Shown one piece after another: positions 27,089-40,474 of a stretch of DNA of 64,000 nt. The notes under the pieces are model-generated. The model was given only the letters and a program-made list of their open reading frames with translations. It was not told the DNA's origin and made no database searches. The translations under genes and the position numbers were made by a program. This DNA is from Margaritifera margaritifera. Its lineage: Eukaryota > Mollusca > Bivalvia > Unionida > Margaritiferidae. The stretch's first letter is position 1. Every line of letters starts with the position of its first letter. The DNA lies in NCBI GenBank assembly GCA_029931535.1, contig JAQPZY010001098.1, forward strand, positions 806,001-870,000. The letters are read 5' to 3'.

Positions 27089-27404
27089 AAACACTTTTTA
27101 CTGCAGTGACAGTGCCCCTGTACGATTTAGTCCGTTTCTAAAAGTGGCTACAAGAAATTCGTTTAGCCTGCCCTTACAGTAGCTTAGACGGCCTGTGCAC
27201 TTCTGCTCATTTCTGTCTAAATGGCACAATGAATCAGAGTACATTCTATACAAGGTAATAAATAATTATTTTACTTTTGAAATTTTTTATTGAAATAACC
27301 GCTAATTTTGCAAATAATGATAACTTAATACAGAAATTCTAATAGCAAATTATCAATAGAAACTAGTCGATGACTGAAAATGTATATTTAATAAAAGGTT
27401 TTAC

Positions 27405-28358
27405 TTTAATACCATTGGAGATGAGTATTATAGTTTCATTTAATACCATTGGAGATGAGTATTATAGTTTCAGTTAATACCATTGGAGATGAGTGCTCTT
27501 GTTTCATTTACTACCATTGGAGATGAGTACTCTCGTTTCATTTAATACCATTGGAGATGAGTACTCTCGTTTCATTTACTACCATTGGAGATGAGTACTC
27601 TCGTTTCATTTACTACCATTGGAGATGAGTACTCTCGTTTCATTTAATACCATTGGAGATGAGTACTCTCGTTTCATTTACTACCATTGGAGATGAGTAC
27701 TCTCGTTTCATTTATTACCATTGGAGAAGAGTACTCTAGTTTCATTTAATACCATTGGAGATGAGTACTCTAGTTTCATTTACTACCATTGGAGACGAGT
27801 ACTCTAGTTTCATTTAATACCATTGGAGACGAGTACTCTAGTTTCATTTAATACCATTGGAGATGAGTACTCTAGTTTCATTTAATACCATTGGAGATGA
27901 GTACTCTAGTTTCATTTAATACCATTGGAGATGAGTACTCTCGTTTCATTTATTACCATTGGAGAAGAGTACTCTAGTTTCATTTAATACCATTGGAGAA
28001 GAGTACTCTAGTTTCATTTAATACCATTGGAGACGAGTACTCTAGTTTCATTTAATACCATTGGAGAAGAGTACTTTAGTTTCATTTAATACCATTGGAG
28101 ATGAGTACACTAGTTTCATTTAATACCATTGGAGATGAGTACTCTCGTTTCATTTATTTCCATTGCAGATGAGCACCATTGTCTCGTAATACTATTGGAG
28201 AGGAGTATTATTGTCTCATTTAATACCATTGTAGATGAGTATTATTCTCTCATTTAATACCATTGGAGATGAGTATTATTGTGTCATAATACTATTGGAG
28301 CTGAGTATTATTGTCTCATAATACTATTGGAGATGACTACTATTGTCTCATTTAATGA
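27405..28358. repeat. 34-bp satellite array, about 28 copies
   Basis: Units centred on ACCATTGGAGATGAGTACTC and GTTTCATTTAA. Variants (GAAGAG, GACGAG, CTCTCG, TTTACT) are interspersed. Outer units (before 27500 and after 28150) are more diverged and some are shorter. Confidence 0.9.
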
Positions 28359-29227
28359 CCCTATTTAGATGACATTAAGGGTTTTTACCTTATACCGTGG
28401 TTATATATTTACAAACTTAAGAAACTGTCAAGAAGGAAACATATCTAGTTGTGTATTTATTTTTTTATTTAAACAAAGAAACTGTGCTAATTTATCCAGG
28501 TAATAAATTATGCGTTTTAAAGCCATGTAAAATATTGCTTTGAATATTGTTTGTTTGCTATCAATATGCAGTTAAATGTAGTAACTTTGTATTTCACTAT
28601 TATATTAATTTAGTATGCATTTATCTTACCTCCCATCCGTTTTTGGTACCTTCTGACCTAATTATGATAAATACTTTAACTGCTAAAGGTACATGAAATA
28701 AATTTGGTATCCATTTATCGCATCAACTAGGTAAATACTTTAACTGCTCAAGGTAGATCTAATAAATTTGGTATCCATTTTTTCGTATCAAATAGCCTTT
28801 TTTAGTACCTTGTGATAAATAGTTTAGATGATAAAAGTACACGCTATATAATGTGACTAACAACGTCATTGCCTTGAATGGTAAGTTTATAATGACAATG
28901 CAATATGTGGGATAGCTGGTAGCTAATGAATGCCTGACTTGTTCGCTGACAGGCTATATGTCCTGACTTAATTTGAACACTATATTGGACCGGGGGGCTT
29001 CTCCTGTGTGTCCACCACCAATGCGGTATTAAATCTACATGATAAGCAACATATATTGTACCTGGCATAACAGATAACATAATTAGTGACGAGTCTTCAA
29101 ATTGCAGTCCAGTAACCGATTTTCTCACGGTTCTATGCTAAGTGTGTGTTTACATTGCAGTACACAGATATTGACTGCCACCATGAATTTTGGTACAAAA
29201 TTAAACATTAGAACGAACAATTATTAG
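28359..29227. other. No gene seen; short direct repeat
   Basis: AAATACTTTAACTGCTAAAG and a near copy (about 28669 and 28732) are followed by AATAAATTTGGTATCCATTT in both cases, an old two-copy repeat of about 65 bp. Confidence 0.5.
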
Positions 29228-29391
29228 TCTATTTAACAAATTATTGGCTATATCATGCTGACTAAATTGGAGCTAAGTGCCATTCCCAAGCACACATCGA
29301 GGCAGCTGACCCGGGCTGGCCTGGGCGGGTATAGAACCCGCCACCTTTGGATTACAAGTTTGACGCTCTACCATTGAGCTACCACGGGATT
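29228..29391 (-). mobile_element. tRNA-derived SINE, minus strand
   Basis: On the minus strand the head reads GTGGTAGCTCAATGGTAGAG, with a plausible TGT (Thr) anticodon loop and B-box-like GGCGGGTTCTATACC. It is followed by CCAGCCCGGGTCAGCTGCC and GCATGATATAGCCAATAA as in the 49846 copy. This has the most intact tRNA-like head in the window; the attached core shows it is a SINE, not a free tRNA gene. Confidence 0.78.
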
Positions 29392-29681
29392 ATTCTAGAC
29401 AACTAAAGATTTAGTCTTAGACCTTAATTAGTAAAAGTTCTATCCTTTGCGACTGTCAGATATAATAACTAAAAGGACGTTTATTTACTCTTTCCAAAGT
29501 GACCAACAGACACATCATCCATGCGCAGTTACTGTATTGGTTAATGTGTATTATTGACAATTAATGACCTCGTACATTGATTGATGTTTGTAAGCTGACA
29601 TTTTGTTTTTCAGGGATTTGGTTTAAACATATTTCATTGCATACATTATGGTGCAAAGGGATCTGACCACATGTTCTACCA

Positions 29682-29818
29682 ACTTAGTTACCTTAGTTAC
29701 GGCCCTACCCAACAGACTTAGTTACCTTAGTTACGGCCCTACCCAACAGACTTAGTTACCTTAGTTACGGTCCTACCCAACGGACTTAGTTACCACAGTT
29801 ACGGTCCTACCCAACAGA
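29682..29818. repeat. 34-bp minisatellite, 4 copies
   Basis: Units contain TTAGTTACCTTAGTTACGGC then CCTACCCAACAGAC. Confidence 0.9.
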
Positions 29819-30184
29819 CAAATATATACTCAAAAGATTGAATGTGTTACATACAATCAAAGCGTATCAACATAAAACAAATTTAATAGAAACAGATTTT
29901 TATATTTCAGAGTTTAGGATATTAACAAGGTGTTTAGAAAAAAACAAAAAAACAAAAGAAACCACAAAAAAACCAACAAAAACAAGACCCCCTATCCACA
30001 CACAAACATATACACACAAACACCCGCAACCCCAACCTGCCGATGATTTATTGCGAAGAAAATAAAAATATATATGTAAAAACTCGCCTCTAAATTAGGC
30101 AAATCAAGAGAGGGGGGAGTTTACTTCTTTTCTTTCTTGTCCATAAATTTTGTTTTTTTCAGGTTACATTTTTCTTTGAGTGAG

Positions 30185-30306
30185 TAACTGATTGATTTAT
30201 TAATTTGATTGATTCATTGACTCATTCATTGATTTATTAATTTGATTGATTCATTGACTCATTTCATTGATTTATTAATTTGATTGATTAATTGACTCAT
30301 TTCAAA
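30185..30306. repeat. About 42-bp tandem repeat, 3 copies
   Basis: Units made of TGATTGATTCATTGACTCAT and TTCATTGATTTATTAATT words. Confidence 0.75.
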
Positions 30307-30903
30307 AAGAAGAAGGGTAAATAGTATACAAGTAATAATAAAAATCATATACTCTCAGAATTCTGATAATCCTGCGGTCAGCATGTCCTTATGAATTCGA
30401 ATTCCGTTCCGGGCGGCCAAGTCTCAGTTTATATTATACTCGTCGTGGGGTCTGGATTGAATGCTTCTTTTCTTTGTGTGGGTGACCCCTTGGCCCTCAA
30501 AGTCTCAGATTACTGTCTTAAAATCTGTCAGTGCCGGTAGTTGGTGCTTTTAGGAAAGTAATGTTATACTAGTGGCAGAAGAATCGATTTTAACAGCAGA
30601 CACAGGTGTTTTTAAAGGTGACCACACTACTCAGGAAATGAAAGGTAATGGAATCTGTTACGTCGCACTCACAAATACATAGATATAAATACATTAATAC
30701 ATACATAGATTTTGTGGAGCGAATGTATTTCGAAATGTCTTAATTTTTGCTACCGTACTTCCCATTTCATGCAATTCTCGCTCGCATACAGTATTTTAAT
30801 ACATGCTGCTTATATTCAATTAAAAAATATATTGGAATACATATTAAAAAGGCAAGCAAGGTTAAACTTAAATAGAATAGATAGTAAACGTTACAAGTGG
30901 AAG

Positions 30904-32230
<1,327 letters not shown>

Positions 32231-32695
32231 TAGGATATTGGGTTTTATGGAACGCCAAATCGCTCCAAATTTAAGAGCAAAGTAATCGAGATCGAGTGAC
32301 AGACTGTTAGTAATCGAGATGGAGTGGAAGAGGGGGGCTGAAGAGATCACAGTGCGAGCTGGAGAGATTGTATGGCGAGTTGGTGAGATCCTTGGGCGAG
32401 CTTGAGAGATCCTTTGTCGAGCTGGAGAAATCTTAGGACGTGTTGGAGAATTAGAGAAATTGTAGCGCGAGCTGGATAATTCGTAAGGCGAGCTGGGTCG
32501 ATTATAGGGTTATCTTGAGAGATCGTAGTGCAAGCTGAAGAGATTGCAGGACGAGCTGGAAGATGGTGAGCTGGAGAGATCGTAGGACAGGCTGGAGAGA
32601 TCGTAGGGGCAGCTTGGGAGAGTCAGTTGAGTAATCGCGATTGAGTGGGTGAGGGCAAGCTGGAGATGTGCTTGAGCTGAAGAAAACGCCCATAA
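32231..32695 (-). mobile_element. Dispersed element with 21-bp minisatellite, inverted partial copy
   Basis: Reverse-complement copies of the 21-bp CTCCAGCT-type unit, strongly diverged, with about 15-20 units. The flank at 32250-32279 (ACGCCAAATCGCTCC) is the inverse of the 4200-4225 flank. The long left flank seen in the other two copies is absent. Confidence 0.62.
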
Positions 32696-33041
32696 GGGGA
32701 AAGGATTCCCTTTGGATATTAGATTAATCTCTCTTTCTCCACTACTGGTTTGAATTACTTTGTGCTTGATGATTCAGAAGAATGACCCTGTTTTCGTTCC
32801 CTGAAAAATTATGCGTGTGAATGAAATCGATGACTTTCTGATAGACATTGATTCTTGTCAGGTCAGAAAACCACAAGACTACATCGCATTATTAGCTGTC
32901 AAAGAAAGGTCCATACATCTTCTTGTGAAAGAGTAGTGTTACAAGTTTTTTTTTTTTTTTGTTTTTTTAAATCAGAGCAAGAGTATTTTTTAAAATTCCT
33001 AGCCCCCTCCCCATGAAGAAAATATAATGGTCGGTTCTTTT

Positions 33042-33396
33042 AGACGTGGAGTTATCACAGGGAGTTTCAGTGCTGATCGCAGTGTCAACAATCATTGTTG
33101 TGAAAGAATGTGGCGAGAACTTAACAAAAACGTCGCCGGATTTACAGTGATCTGTTTAAATTCATGGAGGAGCATGACATTTTATACTCAAATGTCGAGA
33201 AACATACCTTTTGTGTTACATTATATCTCTTTTAGCCACAGTTCGCAGATCAGTCGACGAGTTTATTGGACAGTGGAACCACCATGGATTTAGAACTGCT
33301 GAAAATCGTTCGCCACTTGAGTTGTAACACAGTGGTTATCTGCAGGACCCTGAAGATATTCACGACTTTGACAACTACGGCCTCGACTTTGAGTAA
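33042..33396 (+). pseudogene. Degenerate integrase-core (rve/DDE-like) fragment
   Basis: Three consecutive frames together spell the C-terminal half of an integrase core of the kind found in many predicted fish and mollusc 'integrase core domain' proteins. Segment 1 (33042-33140) contains DRSVNNHCCERMWRELNKNV, matching R-S-V-x-N-x-R-x-E-R-L-W-R-D-V. Segment 2, in another frame (33143-33237), reads YSDLFKFMEEHDILYS, then TFCVTLYLF. Segment 3, in the third frame (33238-33396), reads VRRSVDEFIGQWNHHGFR, TAENRSPLEL and, after a TAA, HSGYLQDPEDIHDFD. There are two frameshifts and at least two in-frame stops, so it is inactive. It could be a transposon relic or a retrocopy of a domesticated integrase gene. 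No inverted ends or LTRs were found around it. Confidence 0.72.
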
Positions 33397-34205
33397 ATAC
33401 AATAGGCTGTTTCTGATAGTTCTGATAAACTAGGTCAAGTAGTTGTTCCAGAAACCCGAAACAACAACTTCCGGTTCTGCAGACTTAGGTTGATCCCGTA
33501 ACTGACGACAATAATTTTTTAACTGCATACCAAAATCTAGTAAGAATCAATAATTATTATGTGGAAACATAAGCATGCCAGTCAGACAACCAGTAGTCAT
33601 ATAATGCATCAAACTATGGTATAAAATTTAGAAAATCAATCACATGGGTGACCTCATCAAAATAAAACTGCAATACAAATTTGGAAAACCATTCAAAATA
33701 AATATCATTTTTTTAACGCAGAAATTAAATTGATTCATTCGGACTATCAGGCGATATATTCCAACCATACAATGATAACAATGAAACTCCTCCGAGTTCT
33801 TATGTATTTAAAGCTACATGCCATTTTTTAAAATCCAATTATAATTAAGAGAGTATTTGTGCAGAAGCGAAAGTGGGATGGACGCAATAACAGGAGGACG
33901 GACTGACGCACAGAGTCTGGGAAAACGGAAGGAAGCACAACGAAAAGGCCCAGTTTAATACCTTCCTTTTTTCTACAAAAAGCTTGAAACAAAAAGACAT
34001 TACATGATAAGCGTGTGCATTTGCAATGGAGTCGTAGAATTAGCTTTATTTTTGTGTGGAAAATAAATGCAAAAAAAAGGAAAATAGTCTGTGACATAGC
34101 ATTTGTATTAACAGCAATACATATTAGGTAATTTTCTTTAATTTCTAAGTGATTGATTCAGCAAATGAATAAGTTTCGGAAGCAGGTTGTCTTCTCGTGC
34201 CTGTC
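33397..34205. other. No feature recognised downstream of the integrase relic
   Basis: No inverted ends or polypurine tract that would bound the relic were found. A GGACGGACTGACGCACAGAG segment at about 33897 is similar in style to the starts of the divergent tandem elements, in inverse orientation. Confidence 0.4.
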
Positions 34206-34955
34206 TTGCCTGCTTACCTCGGTTGACTTTCATCAGACTTTGTACCGACTTTGACTAGCAAACATGAACAATACCCAAAAAGTATGTATATACAAAACCT
34301 ATATCGAATAAATATGGTTGTCGGGGATTGTATACTTTAATGTTTCTGTTTGCCACCGGTGTGGGTCATCCCTGTATTATTTCTGGATACACTTACATGA
34401 AATGATAGAGAAGCAGTGAATTTTACTCGGGTTCAGCGAAAGCAGTTTTCTCATATTGTTTTAATATTAAAATTCACAGTTTCCTGTCAGATTTATCTCC
34501 TATATCCTAGCCAACCCGTCCTTGATTACTCCGGCTTGCCCTCTCCACTTGCTTTCAATTTCTATAGCTTGTTCTCTCCCGCTCGATCTCTCCAGCTCAT
34601 CTTCTTCAGCTCACCCTATGATCTCTCCTGTTAGCCCTACGATTTCTCAAGCTCTTCCTCAGATCTCTACAGAAAGCCCTATGATCTCACCAGTTCGTCC
34701 TACGATCTGTGGAGTGGAACATCTCCCACTTGCTCTCAATTACTCTAGCTCTCTCCCACTCGAACTCTCGAGCTCATCCTCTTCCACTCGCTCTCGATTA
34801 CTCCAGAGCGTCTTCTCCAGCTCACCCTATGATATCTCTAGCTCGCCCTATAATCTCTCCTGCTTGCCATAAGATCTCTCAAGCTGGTCCTATGTTCTCT
34901 ACAGCTAGCCCTATGATCTCTCCAGTTCGCCCTACGATCTGTGGAGTGGAACCTA
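34206..34955 (+). mobile_element. Dispersed element with internal 21-bp minisatellite, copy 2
   Basis: The left flank at 34206-34505 matches 3585-3900 base for base over long stretches. It is followed by 21-bp units related to CTCTCCAGCTCGCCCTACGAT to about 34945. A higher-order duplication of about 229 bp is visible: the block ending CGATCTGTGGAGTGGAAC occurs at about 34704-34721 and again at about 34936-34952. Confidence 0.7.
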
Positions 34956-37767
34956 AATCAACATGCAAGAACTTTTACGAACTGGAATGTGATTTTTTTG
35001 GCGCTTTCTTATCGTGATTTAGTGAAGTTAAGAAGCCGTTGAATAAACACTGAAGATGTATAATACCGTTTATGTCTCCTGAATGAAAAGCTGACTAACA
35101 GAATTGACTAGCCACCTCGTGTTCCTATACCTAACACTACAACCAGGCACACGGGGAGTTGGGGGTGAGGTGGGGGATGAATTGGCTTAAAAACAGTGAA
35201 GATGCTTACAAATATATTTCTACAGTGCTCCTAATTGCGAGTAAAATTGTCGCATTTGAGACGAAAATTTGGCATTTGTGAGTGAAAAATGTTAAATAAA
35301 CGGCGACAAGAGGAACTATAATGAGGCAACGAGAAAATGACATCAACACTTTGTAATTACAGGTATATATCTTGTTTTGCGCTAAATACATTTAAAAAAA
35401 AAACAAAACAAAAAACACCACGTGCAATTCAATTCAGATCGAAAAATACAGTAATCAGTTGTTTTAAATAAGAAATTATTCAAGTAAATCGTGAGTACTA
35501 TCAGTAGAAATTATTAGAAGGTATATAACTAGGTTAACCGGGCGGTAAAGATCAAAGCGGTCACTCAGCTGATGGTTTTGTACCTTATGTATCTAAATAT
35601 AAGTACATCACTTATTCTGACAAGCAGTAGATCCCAAACTCATTGTTACCGGATAAATCTTCATCCGAAACATAAAGCGCTGGTAAAATCTGAAGAAGAT
35701 ACTAAATATGCAGACCAAGTAGAACGTTGGTGCTTTTGCTGAAACTTGCTTGGCATTAAAAGATGTATAAGTTGGCATCTTACAAAATTTTATGTTGTTA
35801 GGAAAATTATAAGATAATTACTGCTAATTGACAGTCATGAGAACTATTTAAAATAAAAATGTGGGCTTAAAAGAAAAAAAATAACTCTTTCAAATTTGCC
35901 TTATTTAACAATATCATTTTCTACCTTTAATTTTTCCACTCAGGAGATTTGGGTACTCAGCAGAGCGCTGTTTCACTTTAGCGCTCGAAAGAGTACAATC
36001 ACATCGTTACACGTACCGCAAGTTTATCTGAAGAGATGTAGGTAATTGTAACAGTACCAGTGACTCAGAAAGTAATCAAGAAAGTAATTAAGAATTAAGA
36101 AAGTGATTAAGTCATAGTTTGTTCAGTCCAACGTGCAAACAACTGAAATCAAATCTACGGCGGAGTTCAATCTTTTTTCGAAAGCTTATAAGCTATTACT
36201 TGTATTGTCCGGATTATTAATGACGGATTATCTTGCTGAATGTGTGTATAATATAAAAAGTTTTTCTCATAATAGATTTCACAAAGAAATGTCAGTCGCC
36301 AACATCTATGCAAATAAGGGATAAAAGGCATGCAACAAAATATGCATACATCAAAAGGCACTAAAAATATCGATCTATGGGAAAGATCACTTTTTAAGTT
36401 ATAAAATAAAAGGCTTGGAAACCAGTCTCTATGACGTATAATTACAGCTCGCGTTACTTTTGTGAGTGAGATGTCAAGTTCCAACTGAAATATTGGCCGT
36501 ATATATGTCAAAACCTGATTCTGACAATCGGGACAGCCTCGGTTGTTTCCGTCGTTTACTAGACAGTGTCTTCGTGAGGGTCGACTGTGCTCGTTTGGCT
36601 TCGTAATATTTTTAAAAATAAAATAAACGAATGATCCAAGTGCACAGTCTTACCCTACATTGCTTGTATTCTAAACTCAGATCCTAACATCTATGCGACA
36701 CTGAAATAGACGGATCCATAGTTTTACCAGTTGATGGGTCATACATATATCTATTAAATATGGTTTGTCAAACTGGTAAAACTAGAGTCCTGTCTAATCA
36801 TTGGTTAAGTAAAATAATGTTTACTAATTGCAGTTAGTAAAGCCGACCAAAAGGTGAGTAAAGCTAACCAAACTGACAAGTTTTGACATTCATAACGGGT
36901 AATCATTAAAATGAGAACTGGTAACTATGTAAACAGGAAATAGAATTCTTCCACTATGTAAAACCGGTAGGGATTGGTTTCTGATCCTCCAATAACATTC
37001 TTTATTTAATTCGCTAATTATTCAGTCCTTTCTCAACATTCCATTTTTAGACATTGCTCAGTCAAGACCATTTAACATTTTTCTGAAAATTACAGACAAG
37101 TTTTAAAGGTAGAAAAGATAATTTGTTCACACACTTCAACCCTTGTTTTCAGTAATATACTTTCTTTATATTAATCGTATGTATTTATTGTAATATGCAT
37201 ACATAGTTAGCTGTATTAACCTGGATTTTTTATCATAAAAATGTATTCTTGTTTGTACAGTGAAGTATAATACAATGTTTGCTTCACCTTTTGTGATTTT
37301 ATATGATTTTCTACTGTTTATTGTCATTGTGATGAAATGACGGCGTTTACGTTTGGTTTTTGAGTTGGATCATATATTGTCATTTCATTATAATGTGGTT
37401 GTATTTGGATCATGCTATATTAATTAATTCAGCTGTGAGATCCAAATATTTAATCCATTGAAATATGGACATAAATGTTATATCTTATTTATGTAATTAG
37501 GTGCAAATGTTAAATTCCGCCACAGAATTCAAAAATACATTTAAAAAAAAATTGTTTTCCTGAGTTGTTTAGTCAATTATCACTTATTTTTGCTTGTTAT
37601 TATCTTATTCTTAATCTCACTCTTGCATATGCTATCTTTTACCTTAAGTTTGGAACTAATAATAATCGACTACGCGCAGTGTGATCATTACATTTCAGAA
37701 ACAAGCAAGTGAAAATAACATGGCATAAATCATGTCTTTTTTGCAGCTATTTCTTTTTAAAAACATA
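34956..37767. other. No gene seen
   Basis: AT-rich sequence with only the 14-bp inverted repeat at 36719-36784. The 114-codon minus frame at 36167-36511 lacks recognisable domains or signal features. Confidence 0.45.
36719..36784. repeat. Perfect 14-bp inverted repeat
   Basis: TAGTTTTACCAGTT (36719-36732) is complemented exactly at 36771-36784, with a 38-nt AT-rich loop. It may be a small foldback element. Confidence 0.6.
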
Positions 37768-37955
37768 CCGTATATACTAGCGTATAACCCAGTACCAACT
37801 GCAACCAGCATAGACCCAGCTCTTCCGTCGCATAATGCGCCGGCAGATCTTGGTCTATGCAGTTTGTAAGGAATAATCAGTAGAACAAACAACATAGACC
37901 TTGATCTGCCGGCGCAGTATTAGGGTCTATGTTGTTTGCATAGGGACCTGAATTG
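37768..37955. mobile_element. TA-flanked foldback MITE, right end lost
   Basis: Left end CCGTATATACTAGCGTATAA follows TA. Internal palindromic blocks (CATAATGCGCCGGCAGATC and CATAGACCTTGATCTGCCG) match the 50288 copy. The expected right terminal repeat is replaced by unrelated sequence near 37950. A second copy starts 44 bp later. Confidence 0.7.
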
Positions 37956-37998
37956 TTTTTGCGACGACATGGCCAGCAGCGAGGTATGTATGTTATTG

Positions 37999-38211
37999 CC
38001 GTATATACTAGCGTATATAATCCAGGTACAAATGGAAACAACATAGACCATGATCTGCCGTCGCATAATGCGCCTGAAGATCAGGGTATATGGTGTTTGT
38101 TCTACTGATTAGTCCTTACAAACTCCATAAACCCAGATATGCATTATGCGACTACAGATCTGGGTCTATGCAGTTTGCAGTTGGTATCAAATTATACGCG
38201 AGTATATACGG
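37999..38211. mobile_element. TA-flanked foldback MITE
   Basis: Inverted ends CCGTATATACTAGCGTATA and TATACGCGAGTATATACGG. The interior includes paired CATAATGCG / GCATTATGCG blocks and GGTCTATGCAGTTTG. It is about 213 bp and non-coding. Confidence 0.75.
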
Positions 38212-39160
38212 TACTTGTATGTCTGACATGACGAAGCGTAACTGCGTTAGGTTTGACCCATGAGTTGGCAATATATACTAGGTTGGTCAGTGGAATTACT
38301 AACTGGAATGTGACTTTGACAAGTTTTAGTTAGTGTTTCCATACCAGTGAGCTCGAAACTGGAACTTGTTCAGTTTGTAATCCGTCTTGCTTTTAATCAA
38401 CCTAAATTTGACTCTAGTCATCCGAAAGACAGACAAATTAAGCAGTTTACATAGATAAATTTAATAGCATCTTTTAGCAATGGAACAGTGGCATGATGGG
38501 TCATTAATCAATAGTCTTGGGTGGAAAAATTCTTTGACAAACCAACTTTTGTCCTTATTTATCTTCAATTTGTGGACACCTCCAGACCTCCAGATATGAG
38601 GAAGCTAGCAGGCCTATAATGTAAAACCTCATAGTCCGAGTAAATAGAGACTATTATATATTTGTGTGATCTCCAAGGCATGTGTAAATAGTGTGGTTAC
38701 TTTAAAACAAACAAACAAAACAAAATAAAAATTGAATTTTGAAGAAAAAAGTTTTAAATTGGGTTAATATATTTAATTTGGAAAGGGCTTACTGGTTTAG
38801 GTTCCTGTTTCCAGGTTTTCGTTATTTTACCTCCTTGAGGTGAGAGTGTTTCCATCAAGGTTTTGCATTTTTATCCAGGCTATAGCATTTTAAATATTTA
38901 AAGCTATAATATGAAGTACAAAAAGTCCGATAATAGAAACACCGATTCAATTTCCTTCAAATCGGAGGAGAATAATAGGTCTGCTTTGCATGCATATTTT
39001 CCATAACTAATTGGAAACCAAGAGCGTGTGATGTCGAAGGAGAGAGTCCGCTTCGCACAACCTTCAGTTGCAGAATATTTAAGAATGCATTATATATTTT
39101 GTCCAGAGTAAAAATCAAACTTATATAATAAAATAGCCTTCTCTAATATCCAGAACCAGT
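38212..39160. other. No feature recognised
   Basis: AT-rich sequence between two transposon families. Confidence 0.5.
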
Positions 39161-39449
39161 CAGTGGCAGCGCGAGGGTTTGAGGCGCCCGGGGGCAATGT
39201 TCTTTAATGTCGCCCCTACCGAGGCTCCCTGGGGCAATGCTCTTGGTGGCTCCTCTACTTTGCTACAGATAACAGTTTTTATGTCAGTTGCCAACCTCCA
39301 ACACCTCCTCCATCTAAGCCCTCAACCGGGGGCTTAGACGGTGTGTCTGTGTGTGTGTGTGGTAAAAAAAAGCTCCCGACGGCGCCCCCCTCGCCTGGCG
39401 CCTGGGGGAAATTGCCCCCTCACGACCCCCCCCCCTCGCGTCGCCACTG
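39161..39449. mobile_element. hAT-like MITE, CAGTGGC ends
   Basis: Ends CAGTGGCAGCGCGAGG and CCTCGCGTCGCCACTG are inverted. The interior is GC-rich (GAGGCGCCCGGGGGCAATG type) and homologous to the 43279 copy. Flanks GAACCAGT/GTACCAAT agree at 6 of 8 bases, a worn target duplication. Confidence 0.7.
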
Positions 39450-39640
39450 GTACCAATCTTGAATGATGCCATATTTATAAACATAATTTTACATGCAAAT
39501 ACCGTATCAGACACCGGGTTTTTGGCAATCAAATCACTTGAAAACTGTCACATCTTCTTTGACTTATTCTTCATAAATCAACAACTAAAATTGAGCGTCA
39601 AACAACCTGAACGTTTCCTAGAGTAAGTTTTCTTTACGGT

Positions 39641-39811
39641 TAGATGGTTAGAATTATGCCCTTGAAACGCTTAAAATGCAGGAACTTCCGGGGGCTTCTC
39701 CCCCTAGACCCCCATCAGGGGTTCTGTCCAACAGACCCGTCACCTATTTTCTCCCCCCCCCCCCCCCGCCCTCCTCCAACGATACTAAACGATACTTCAG
39801 GATCCGCCCCT
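39641..39811. mobile_element. Fragment of a related GC-rich MITE
   Basis: Contains a CCGGGGGCTTCTCCCCCTAG-type segment, a C-run, and a right end GGATCCGCCCCTG like other hAT-type MITE ends. The left end is not recognisable. ATTATG occurs at both edges, which may be part of a duplication. Confidence 0.4.
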
Positions 39812-40337
39812 GATTATGTGTCTGTCTGTATACTTAGTATTTCCCCATCCTTTAATCAACACTCGTTAACATTTCATTCAAATTAACCTTTTTGTAGATT
39901 TTCACTAACAGCTTTAGTTGTACTGATTTGACAGTGATGGTTGTTGACTGTTTGGGTAGGTCTTAATGTTCCAGTTAGAATCCACCACCACCACCTCGTG
40001 TCCTAAAGGCATTAGTTCGAAGGGATCCGCATTTTCTACACACGATCACACAAAATAAAGACGACCTTTTAACCTGTTATATATGAAGAAAGTTTTCTGT
40101 TAGGTATTCCAGGTTTTGGTCAACTTATTTAAAAGAAGCGATGCTGAGAATTATTATATCGAGCTGATGTCAAAATTAAATCAATCAACGAAACAATAAA
40201 ATGAAAGAAATAATAATAAAGAAAGAAAGCAGAAAGTAAGAAATTTTTTAAAAAAATTCAGCAGTTTGTAAGTTTATTCAAAAGCACAGCAATTGATAAT
40301 ATGAACAGCTTAGTAAAACAAAAATAAAAAAACGTGC

Positions 40338-40474
40338 ATGATGATGATGACGACGATGATGATGATGATAATAATGTAATAATAATAATAATAATAATAA
40401 TAAAAATAATAATAATAATGATAAGAACCATCATGATGTAATTGAAACTATTATTATTATTATTATTATTATTT
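40338..40474. repeat. Triplet repeats, GAT then AAT then (inverted) ATT
   Basis: (GAT)n with GAC variants, (AAT)n to about 40424, and (ATT)n at 40449-40474. The AAT and ATT tracts are complementary and could pair. Confidence 0.9.

Noticed and set aside
29320..29391. Possible free tRNA-Thr gene
   Set aside because: The tRNA-like part is fused to the SINE core and tail also seen at 25230 and 49846, so it is a SINE head.
30375..30560. Possible SINE (GAATTCGAATTCC box-B-like word)
   Set aside because: No A box, core or tail matches the other SINEs.
36167..36511. 114-codon minus-strand frame
   Set aside because: AT-rich chance frame with no domain, no conserved motif and no splice chain.
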